A stretch of DNA of 39,935 nt, taken from Tannerella sp. GTDB lineage: Bacteria; Bacteroidota; Bacteroidia; Bacteroidales; Tannerellaceae. The stretch covers positions 1 to 39,935 of the forward strand of contig JAISXP010000136.1 in NCBI GenBank assembly GCA_031270465.1. The letters run 5' to 3'. Of this stretch, positions 8,692-16,660 are shown one piece after another; the first letter of the stretch is position 1; each line of letters begins with the position of its first letter. Made by a program: the position numbers and the translations under genes. Below the pieces are notes generated by a model that saw nothing but the letters and a program-made list of their open reading frames with translations, was not told the DNA's origin and did not search any database.

Positions 8692-9692
8692 ACAGTATAA
8701 TATTTGCAAATTCAGCTTACCTGTACTTGTTGCTGTTGCTTATTCCGCTGACGGGCTGGTATGTATGGAAGATGCACAGAAATCATGCAAGCATACAGTT
8801 CTCCTCGTCGCAGGCTTTTGACGCGCCGGGGACGTCGACTTTGAAGGTCTGGCTGCGCCATTTGCCCTTTGCATTGCGTACGCTTGCCATCGCCTGCCTG
8901 ATAGTGGTGCTGGCGCGACCTCAATCTACCAACAGCTGGCAAAGCTCTACGACCGAGGGTATTGACATCATGCTTACGCTGGATATTTCGGCAAGCATGC
9001 TGGCAGAAGACTTGAAACCCAACCGTCTCGAAGCTGCAAAAAACGTGGCGGCCTCGTTCATCAACGGACGGCCGACCGACAACATCGGCTTAGTCATTTT
9101 TGCCGGCGAGAGTTTTACGCAGTGCCCGCTCACGATTGACCATGCCATCCTGCTGAATTTCTTCAACGACATCAACCGGAACATGATAAGCATGTTGACA
9201 GATGGCACGGCTATCGGACTGGGACTGGCAAATGCCGTCAGCCGCATCAAGGACAGCCAGGCCAAGTCGAAAGTCATCATTCTGCTGACGGACGGCTCTA
9301 ACAACAGAGGAGAAATCGCCCCCGTGACGGCTGCAGAAATAGCCAAAACTTTCGGCATCAGGGTATACACCATCGGCGTAGGAAAAAAAGGCGAAGCGCC
9401 GTATCCTTTCCAGACAGCTAATGGTGTAATTTACAGGAATGTACCTGTGGATATCGACGAAAATACGTTGCAGCAGATAGCGACTGCCACGGGCGGACAG
9501 TATTTCCGTGCAACGGACAACGCCAGCCTGCGAGACATCTACGCCGAAATTGACCGAATGGAAAAAACAAAGATAAACGTGCAGGAATACAGCAAAAAAC
9601 AGGAAGAATACAAATACGCGGCGCTTATCGTGTTCGGCCTGCTGCTGCTCGAAATACTGCTCAGATATACATTATTTAGAAAGATACCGTAA
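8688..9692 (+). CDS. batA: Aerotolerance protein BatA, VWA domain
   Basis: IDIMLTLDISASMLAEDLKPNRLEAAK (MIDAS DxSxS), N- and C-terminal TM segments, position in operon. Confidence 0.9.
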   Translation: MNSIIFANSAYLYLLLLLIPLTGWYVWKMHRNHASIQFSSSQAFDAPGTSTLKVWLRHLPFALRTLAIACLIVVLARPQSTNSWQSSTTEGIDIMLTLDISASMLAEDLKPNRLEAAKNVAASFINGRPTDNIGLVIFAGESFTQCPLTIDHAILLNFFNDINRNMISMLTDGTAIGLGLANAVSRIKDSQAKSKVIILLTDGSNNRGEIAPVTAAEIAKTFGIRVYTIGVGKKGEAPYPFQTANGVIYRNVPVDIDENTLQQIATATGGQYFRATDNASLRDIYAEIDRMEKTKINVQEYSKKQEEYKYAALIVFGLLLLEILLRYTLFRKIP

Positions 9693-9710
9693 CAAAAAAG
9701 GAGAAAAATC

Positions 9711-10727
9711 ATGTTTCGTTTTGCAAATCCCGAATTTCTGTATCTGCTCTCGGCACTTCCCGTGCTGATTGTATTATATATATATGTAGTCCTTGCAAAC
9801 AGGAAGGCGCTCCGAAAATACGGCGAACCCGCGCTTATTTCGCAGCTGATGCCCGAAGTATCGCCCAAAAGACAGCATGCAAAATTCTGGCTGCTGTTCA
9901 CTGCCATAGCTGTTACTGTTTTTGTGATTGCAGGGCCGCAGTTTGGCTCTAAGCTGGAAACTGTCAAGCGTCAGGGCATCGAAATCGTAGTCTGTTTGGA
10001 TGTCTCCAATTCGATGATGGCGGAAGATATCAGACCCAACCGCCTCGAGAAAGCCAAACAGATGCTATCCATCATGACGGACGGCTTCTCGAACGACAAG
10101 GTCGGACTGATCGTCTTTGCAGGCGATGCCTTTACGCAGTTGCCGATTACGTCCGATTACATCTCCGCCAAGATGTTTCTCTCGTCCATCAATCCCTCGA
10201 TGGTTTCGTCGCAGGGAACGGCGATTGAAAGAGCTATCAGCCTCGCCGAGCGTTCGTTTACGCCGAACGAAGCATCAAGCAAGGCCATTCTGATTATTAC
10301 CGACGGCGAAAACCACGAAGGAGATGCCGTGAAGGCAGCAACCAATGCAGCAGAAAAAAACATCAAGATACATGTCGTAGGCATCGGCTCTCCGCAGGGC
10401 GAACCCATCCCCGTCGACGGGAACAATTTCATGAAAGACAGCGAAGGCAATACCGTAGTGACGAAACTGAACGAACAGATGTGTAAAGAGATTGCGGCCG
10501 CGGGACAGGGCATTTATGTGCGTGCCGAAAACAACAACGCAGCATTGCGTACGCTTCAGGCCGAAATAAATAAAATGGACAAGACCGAAATGGACAGCAA
10601 AGTCTATTCGGAATACGACGAACAGTTCCACGTGCTGGCATGGCTCGCTTTGGCGCTGCTGACAGTCGAACTCCTGATGCTGGAACGTAAAAACAGATTA
10701 TTCAGAAAAGTGAAATTATTTTCTTAA
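9711..10727 (+). CDS. batB: Aerotolerance protein BatB, VWA domain
   Basis: IEIVVCLDVSNSMMAEDIRPNRLEKAKQ, paralogous to BatA; operon order. Confidence 0.9.
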   Translation: MFRFANPEFLYLLSALPVLIVLYIYVVLANRKALRKYGEPALISQLMPEVSPKRQHAKFWLLFTAIAVTVFVIAGPQFGSKLETVKRQGIEIVVCLDVSNSMMAEDIRPNRLEKAKQMLSIMTDGFSNDKVGLIVFAGDAFTQLPITSDYISAKMFLSSINPSMVSSQGTAIERAISLAERSFTPNEASSKAILIITDGENHEGDAVKAATNAAEKNIKIHVVGIGSPQGEPIPVDGNNFMKDSEGNTVVTKLNEQMCKEIAAAGQGIYVRAENNNAALRTLQAEINKMDKTEMDSKVYSEYDEQFHVLAWLALALLTVELLMLERKNRLFRKVKLFS

Positions 10728-10736
10728 TGGATTGAA

Positions 10737-11504
10737 ATGATGAAGATAACGCGTACGACAATTATTGGATCAGCAGCCTGCTTTCTGTGTGTTGGCATGA
10801 CATTCGGACAGAAAGCCGAACGCAAGCATATCCGCGAAGGGAATAAGTTGTATAGGAACGAAAAATATACCGAAGCGGAGATTGCATATCGAAAAAGCAA
10901 GGACGTAAATCCCCGCTCGATAGAAGGTGCATACGATTTGGGAAACGCGCTGTACAGGCAGCAGAAATTTCCCGAAGCCGCCGAACAGTACAAGTCGGTG
11001 AGCGACCAGAAACAGCGTCTGATAGAGGAAGACAAAGCGAAGAATACCCTCCGCATGGCGCAGGTCTACCACAATACGGGCAATATCGGCATGAACGCTG
11101 CGCTTACAGCCCGCAACGCCGGCGATATCGGTGCGAGCAATCAGGAGTATGCCAAAAGCATCGAAGCATACAAGGCGTCGCTGCGTCTGAATCCGAAAGA
11201 CGACGAAACGCGCTACAACCTCGCCCTGGCGCAAAAAATGCTTCAAAACCAGCAAAATGAAGACCAGCAGCAGCAACAGCAGGATCAACAGGACAAGCAA
11301 AACGAGGAACAGCAGCAACAACAACAACAGCAGCAGGACCAGCCTCAAAAAACGCAGGAAGAACAAAAGCAAAACGAACAAATGAGCGAAGACAATGCCC
11401 AACAGATTCTGGACGCCTTCCTGCAGGATGAAAAAGATACGCAGGAAAAAATAAAACAGGCGCAGAAACAGCAGCAGCGTCGCCGGTCGGATAAACAATG
11501 GTAA
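10737..11504 (+). CDS. batC: BatC, TPR protein with poly-Gln tail
   Basis: TPR pattern (ALYRQQKFPEAAEQYKS…, SIEAYKASLRLNPKDDETRYNLALAQ) with a Q-rich C-terminus; operon order. Confidence 0.87.
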   Translation: MMKITRTTIIGSAACFLCVGMTFGQKAERKHIREGNKLYRNEKYTEAEIAYRKSKDVNPRSIEGAYDLGNALYRQQKFPEAAEQYKSVSDQKQRLIEEDKAKNTLRMAQVYHNTGNIGMNAALTARNAGDIGASNQEYAKSIEAYKASLRLNPKDDETRYNLALAQKMLQNQQNEDQQQQQQDQQDKQNEEQQQQQQQQQDQPQKTQEEQKQNEQMSEDNAQQILDAFLQDEKDTQEKIKQAQKQQQRRRSDKQW

Positions 11505-11521
11505 AATATAAAAGACAAGAT

Positions 11522-13345
11522 ATGAGACAACGGTTCATCTTCTTATTAATAATACTCTTATCTTTGGGTGGCACGCAACTGAAAGCGGACGACGTGGTTT
11601 TCAAAGCCTCCGCCCCCGAAGCCGTCCCCATGGGCGAACAATTCAGGCTGACTTATCAAATCAATTCCGAAGCCACAGAACTCCGTGCGCCCGACATGAA
11701 CGATTTTGAAGTACTGACAGGTCCCCATTCTTCGACGAGCAGGAACATACAGATTAGCGGCAGTTCGTCAACAAGCGTATTTTCGTTGACATTCACATAT
11801 ATCCTGATGCCCAAAAGTGAAGGAACCTTCAATATTCCGCCCGCAACCATCAAGGTGAAAAATTCGACATACACATCCAATGCACTTGTAATAAAGGTGC
11901 TGCCTCCCAATTCCAAAACTTCCGGCGGACAAAGTCAGAGCGGCGTATCCGTCGGAAACATCACGAACGATGACCTGTTCGTCCGCATGATCGTCTCGAA
12001 CAGGAACATGTACGAACAGGAAGGCATCCTCGTCACTTTCAAACTTTACGTGGCGGCCGAAGGACTGAACGAGGTAAGCATTCCGAATCTGAAATATCCT
12101 GAATTTGAAGGTTTTTTTGTGAACGACATCGACATTGGCCAGTCGCAGTGGAAACTGGAAAACTACAACGGACGGAACTACAACACCGCCGTCATGAAAC
12201 AATCCATCCTGTTTCCGCAACATTCCGGAAAAATCACGATCGGAAGCGGTCGTTTCGAGGCCGTCGTACGCGTCCGGACGCAAAAGCGGGTGCGCAGTTT
12301 TTTTGACGATAGATTCTCCTATCAGGATTTCAACAAGGAACTTGTGAGCCAGCCAGTCACCATCGACGTCAAGCCGCTGCCTTCGGGCAAGCCTGCTTCG
12401 TTTTCGGGCGCGGTCGGAAACTATACGATGAAAACCACCATAAATTCCAGCCACATAAAAGCAAATGAAGCCGTTACTGTCAAAGTGGTGCTCAACGGAA
12501 CAGGCAACATCAAAGTAGTCAAAAATCCCGAAGTCGTCTTTCCGAATGATTTCGACATATACGATCCCAAAGTCGACTCGAAAATCACAACGACAGCAGG
12601 TGGCACAAACGGTACGAAGACAATCGAATACATGGCGATTCCCCGATACGGGGGCGATTTTGAAATCCCGGCCGTGAAATTTTCCTATTTCGATCCACAG
12701 TCGGGAACATACAAAACCCTTAGCTCGGAATCGTTTAATTTACAGGTAGATAAAGAAGAGGGTAGGGGAGGGGAGTCCTCGCCGGTCGTATCCAATTTCA
12801 GCAACAGGCAGAACCTGAACCTCCTCGGCGAGGACATCCGCTACATCAAATTGTTGAACGTGCATTTCGTGCAGAGCAGGGATATTTTCTTCGGCTCAGT
12901 CACTTACGTCCTGTCGTATGCAGTCGTTGCCTTTCTTTTCATTCTGTTTTTCTTTATTTACCGTAAACAGGTGAAAGAGAATGCAAACATCGCTCTGGTA
13001 CGGACGAAAAAAGCCAACAAAACGGCTGTGCGGCGATTGAAGGCAGCGAAAAAACTGCTCAAGGAACACAGAAAGGAAGCATTTTACGAAGAAATACTTC
13101 GCACCGTATGGGGCTATTTGAGCGACAAGTTGAATATTCCGCTTGCCGATTTGACAAGAGAAAACATCGAGGCAGAACTCTTTAAATACGGCGTAGATGA
13201 ATCGCTGTCAAAAGAATATATGGATATTCTGAATGTCTGTGAATTTGCCCGTTATGCGCCGAGTCAGGTGTCGGACACCATGGATCAATTGTTCAAACAA
13301 ACGGGAGATGCCATATCCAAAATGGAAAATACCATTAAAAAATGA
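11522..13345 (+). CDS. batD: BatD protein
   Basis: Signal peptide MRQRFIFLLIILLSLGGTQLKADD, large beta-rich periplasmic region, C-terminal TM. The ORF track starts at 11498; 11522 is preferred because it begins the signal peptide. Confidence 0.88.
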   Translation: MRQRFIFLLIILLSLGGTQLKADDVVFKASAPEAVPMGEQFRLTYQINSEATELRAPDMNDFEVLTGPHSSTSRNIQISGSSSTSVFSLTFTYILMPKSEGTFNIPPATIKVKNSTYTSNALVIKVLPPNSKTSGGQSQSGVSVGNITNDDLFVRMIVSNRNMYEQEGILVTFKLYVAAEGLNEVSIPNLKYPEFEGFFVNDIDIGQSQWKLENYNGRNYNTAVMKQSILFPQHSGKITIGSGRFEAVVRVRTQKRVRSFFDDRFSYQDFNKELVSQPVTIDVKPLPSGKPASFSGAVGNYTMKTTINSSHIKANEAVTVKVVLNGTGNIKVVKNPEVVFPNDFDIYDPKVDSKITTTAGGTNGTKTIEYMAIPRYGGDFEIPAVKFSYFDPQSGTYKTLSSESFNLQVDKEEGRGGESSPVVSNFSNRQNLNLLGEDIRYIKLLNVHFVQSRDIFFGSVTYVLSYAVVAFLFILFFFIYRKQVKENANIALVRTKKANKTAVRRLKAAKKLLKEHRKEAFYEEILRTVWGYLSDKLNIPLADLTRENIEAELFKYGVDESLSKEYMDILNVCEFARYAPSQVSDTMDQLFKQTGDAISKMENTIKK

Positions 13346-14110
13346 TTGATTATGAATAGTATAAAGAAACTCTTTTTGATGCTGTCCCTGCTGGCGCTGA
13401 CATGTGGCCTGCCGGCGCAGGAAACCATGCTCAAGGAAGCGGAAACAGCCTATACGAATGAAGATTATACCCGGGCTGCCGAACTGTATGAAGACATCCT
13501 GAAGACTTACGGCGCTTCACCTTCGGTTTACTATAACCTGGGAAACGCCTACTACAAGGCCGGAAAGACTGCATCCGCTATCCTGAACTACGAACGCGCG
13601 TTGCTGATTAATCCGGGCGACAAGGATTTGCGTCATAATCTGACGGTTGCCAAACTTCGGACAACCGATAAGATCGAGCCGGTCGGCGAGTTTTTCCTGA
13701 TAGAATGGTTCCGTACGGTGCAAAACATGTACAGTGTCGATACGTGGGCAACCATCGGTCTTGCCTGTTTCGCACTGTTCATCGGCTGCCTGGCGCTTTA
13801 TTTCTTCTCCAAGCGCATGGCTCTGAAAAAGAGCGGTTTTTATGCGGGCGTAATTTTGCTCGTGCTGGTGATTGCGGCAAATGTCTTTGCCCGGAATCAG
13901 AAGCGGGCGTTGCAGGACAGGAATGGCGCCATCGTCTTTGCGCCGACCGTGACCGTCAAAAGTTCGCCTGACAACAGCGGCATGGATTTGTTCATTCTGC
14001 ACGAAGGCACGAAAGTATTTATCAAAAGCGCCGTCGGCGAATGGAACGAAATTGAACTCGAAGATGGCAACGTCGGGTGGATGCGGCAAAAAGACTTGGA
14101 AAAAATATAA
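13346..14110 (+). CDS. batE: BatE, TPR plus C-terminal SH3-like domain
   Basis: TPR pattern AYTNEDYTRAAELYEDILKTYG…VYYNLGNAYYKAGKTASAILNYERALLINPGD, two TM segments, SH3-like C-terminus (DGNVGWMRQKDLEKI). Confidence 0.88.
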   Translation: MIMNSIKKLFLMLSLLALTCGLPAQETMLKEAETAYTNEDYTRAAELYEDILKTYGASPSVYYNLGNAYYKAGKTASAILNYERALLINPGDKDLRHNLTVAKLRTTDKIEPVGEFFLIEWFRTVQNMYSVDTWATIGLACFALFIGCLALYFFSKRMALKKSGFYAGVILLVLVIAANVFARNQKRALQDRNGAIVFAPTVTVKSSPDNSGMDLFILHEGTKVFIKSAVGEWNEIELEDGNVGWMRQKDLEKI

Positions 14111-14119
14111 CCTGTCGTC

Positions 14120-14869
14120 ATGTTGGAACGCATATTGAATATTGAGAGAGACGCCTTTTTGTGGCTTAATGGCGGACATACGCCGTTTTGGGACAGTTTC
14201 ATGTGGCTCTATTCGGGCAAGACGGTCTGGATACCGGTGTCGGCGCTTATTCTTTTCATGCTGTTTTACAGGAAAAAACCGAAGGAATCACTCCTGATCG
14301 TGCTGTTTCTCGTGCTTGCTCTCACCTTGTGCGACCAGTTTGCCTCCAGCGTCTGCAAGCCTTTTTTCCTGCGTCTGCGACCTACGCAGCATCCTGATTT
14401 CATGAACGATGTGCAGACCGTATACGGCTATCGGGGCGGCAAATACGGTTTCATTTCGAGCCATGCCGCCAACGCGTTAGGCTTCGCAACGTTTACGCTG
14501 TTGCTGTTTCGCGACCGGTGGTATGCAACCGGCATTCTACTCTGGGCTGCAACTATGTGCTATTCGCGCATTTATCTTGGCGTGCATTTCGTATCGGACA
14601 TTGTACCTGGAATGATTGCGGGGACGCTGTTCGGATTTTTATGCTACAAACTTTATTCGCTCGTCCGTACAAAAGGTTTGAAATGGACGGGAGACATGGC
14701 CGGCATGTTTCCTGCCATTCAAAAACGGCTTATCCTGTACGGCCTTTTGACGACAATTTGTTATATGCTAATATACAGCTATATAAATATAAATATTTTG
14801 CATAATGTACATGCCGGAACGCCGAATCGAGAATGTGTTGTAAAACATGATTGTAAAATATGGATATAA
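14120..14869 (+). CDS. PAP2-superfamily phosphatase
   Basis: KPFFLRLRPTQHP, GFISSHAANALGFATF and SRIYLGVHFVSDIVPGMIAG match the three PAP2 motifs. Confidence 0.92.
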   Translation: MLERILNIERDAFLWLNGGHTPFWDSFMWLYSGKTVWIPVSALILFMLFYRKKPKESLLIVLFLVLALTLCDQFASSVCKPFFLRLRPTQHPDFMNDVQTVYGYRGGKYGFISSHAANALGFATFTLLLFRDRWYATGILLWAATMCYSRIYLGVHFVSDIVPGMIAGTLFGFLCYKLYSLVRTKGLKWTGDMAGMFPAIQKRLILYGLLTTICYMLIYSYININILHNVHAGTPNRECVVKHDCKIWI

Positions 14870-14973
14870 AGATGATTTTTTCAGCGAAAAATTTTGTCGG
14901 TTCAAAATTTATGCGTATATTCGAAGCATGAATGTAACAAACTTAATTGTATAATAATAAAAACAGATTTATC

Positions 14974-15249
14974 ATGACGAAAACAATCACGTTCAATGAA
15001 CTCCGAGCAATCAAGGACAGTTTGCCGGACGGTACGATTCACTGTATTGCCGACGAATTGGGAATAAGTGTAGAAACCGTCCGGAATTATTTTGGAGGAC
15101 AGAATTTTAAGGAAGGTAAATGTTGCGGGGTACATATCGAGCCCGGCCCCGACGGCGGAATAGTTGTCCTTAGTGACACTTCCATCCTGGAACGAGCTTT
15201 GGAAATTCTGAAAGAGAAGCAAAAAGCGCCCGCGATGGCCGAGGCATAA
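14974..15249 (+). CDS. Small HTH DNA-binding protein
   Basis: MTKTITFNELRAIKDSLPDGTIHCIADELGISVETVRNYFGG; the helix-turn-helix pattern is evident. The ORF-track start at 14947 is less likely. Confidence 0.75.
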   Translation: MTKTITFNELRAIKDSLPDGTIHCIADELGISVETVRNYFGGQNFKEGKCCGVHIEPGPDGGIVVLSDTSILERALEILKEKQKAPAMAEA

Positions 15250-15286
15250 GTTTTTTCCGAAACCGGACAAAAAACAATTTTCCGAA

Positions 15287-15335
15287 AAATCCCGTAGCAA
15301 ACCTGTCCTTTACCCGTTTGCCAGGGGATTTTTTT
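15287..15335 (+). terminator. Intrinsic terminator-like hairpin plus T-tract
   Basis: AAATCCC-gta-GCAAAC … GTTTGC-cag-GGGATTT followed by T-run. Confidence 0.65.
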
Positions 15336-15363
15336 ATTCAAAAACAAGATAAAAATTACAATT

Positions 15364-16482
15364 ATGGAAGAAGAAAGATTAATCACATTGGCGATACACA
15401 CCTATGAAAAGGCGCAGATCCTGAAAACCATCCTTGAATCCGAGGAGATAGACGTCTATATTCATAACGTAAATCAGATTCAGCCGGTTATTTCGGCCGG
15501 AGTGCGTGTGCGTATCAAGGAAAGCGATTTGCCGCACGCTTTGCGGATAATAAATGACGTCAAATGGCAGGACGACAGCAGTGTAGAAGAAACGCCGGCA
15601 AGCAGGGAGAAGACGATACTGATACCGGTCGACTTCTCCGAATATTCCCATAAAGCGTGCGAACTTGGCTTCAACTACGCTCACCTGACGGGCGCGGAAG
15701 TCATACTGCTGCACGTCTATTTTAATACCTTTATTCCGTCGGTTTTTCCCTATTTGAACAACGAAATCAACAAAAATCTCGAGGACGAATCCATTCACGC
15801 CGTATACAATCGCGTGAAGGAAGACCTCGGCAAACTTTGCGGATTGATTAACAGGAAAGTCAGCAACGGCGAATTGCCGTCGGTCAAGTATGACTGTGCG
15901 CTTCGCGAAGGCTTGCCCGAAGAAGAAATAATCGCGTATATCAAAGAGCATCAGCCAACAATGATTATTATGGGCACGCGCGGCAACAAGCAAAAAAATG
16001 CCGACCTGATAGGCAGCGTGACGGGCGAAGTGATTGAATTGACGAAAGCGCCGCTTTTGGCTATTCCCGAACATATTCCGTTTAGCGACCTCGGCAAGAT
16101 GCGACGGATGGCGTTCGGCACATCGTTCACGCAGGACGACCTCGTGGCATTCGACCGGCTTGTGGAACTGGTAAAAGATATGAAAGATATTCAAATTCAG
16201 CTGTTTAACATCTCGACCAGCCGGAATGAATGGAACGAAATCCGCCTGACCGGATTCAAGGAATACCTGAAAAAGCAATATCCCGACCTCGCCATCGACT
16301 TTGCGGTTACACCTGACGGCGATTTGCTGGAAGCGGTTAATAAATTCGTGCAGGATAAACAGATAGACGTCATTGCCTTCAGTTCGCACCGCCGTAGCGT
16401 CATCATGCGCGTGTTCAACCCGAGCATTGCGCACAAGATGCTGTTTCACAGCAATACGCCACTGCTGGTAATTCCGGTTTAG
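15364..16482 (+). CDS. Universal stress protein with N-terminal DUF2007-like domain
   Basis: N-terminal HTYEKAQILKTILESEEIDVYIHN…VRIKESDLPHALRIIND resembles DUF2007. Usp domain KTILIPVDFSEYSHKACELGFNYAHLTGAEVILLHVY and IIMGTRGNKQKNADLIGSVTGEVIELTKAPLLAIPE. Confidence 0.9.
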   Translation: MEEERLITLAIHTYEKAQILKTILESEEIDVYIHNVNQIQPVISAGVRVRIKESDLPHALRIINDVKWQDDSSVEETPASREKTILIPVDFSEYSHKACELGFNYAHLTGAEVILLHVYFNTFIPSVFPYLNNEINKNLEDESIHAVYNRVKEDLGKLCGLINRKVSNGELPSVKYDCALREGLPEEEIIAYIKEHQPTMIIMGTRGNKQKNADLIGSVTGEVIELTKAPLLAIPEHIPFSDLGKMRRMAFGTSFTQDDLVAFDRLVELVKDMKDIQIQLFNISTSRNEWNEIRLTGFKEYLKKQYPDLAIDFAVTPDGDLLEAVNKFVQDKQIDVIAFSSHRRSVIMRVFNPSIAHKMLFHSNTPLLVIPV

Positions 16483-16559
16483 CGAATTGTGACAAAAGTT
16501 GTTATTTGACGTATTTGTACAAAGACAGGTAATCATTAAACCCGGCTACATCTTCTAAT

Positions 16560-16582
16560 CCAGAAAAAACAGTTTTTTCCGG
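16560..16582. terminator. Short hairpin CCAGAAAAAAC-A-GTTTTTTCCGG in a convergent intergenic region
   Basis: Arms complementary with one mismatch; lies between the + strand usp stop and the - strand gcvP stop. Confidence 0.4.
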
Positions 16583-16593
16583 TTGCCATCTTT

Positions 16594-16652
16594 TTCCAGA
16601 ATTACAGAATTTGCAGAATGAACAGTTTTTTGTAAATTCTGTAATTCTGGAA
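16594..16652. repeat. Perfect 19-bp inverted repeat (TTCCAGAATTACAGAATTT / AAATTCTGTAATTCTGGAA), 21-nt loop
   Basis: Arms at 16594-16612 and 16634-16652 are exact reverse complements; 9 bp from the gcvP stop. Confidence 0.9.
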
Positions 16653-16660
16653 ATGCTGTA

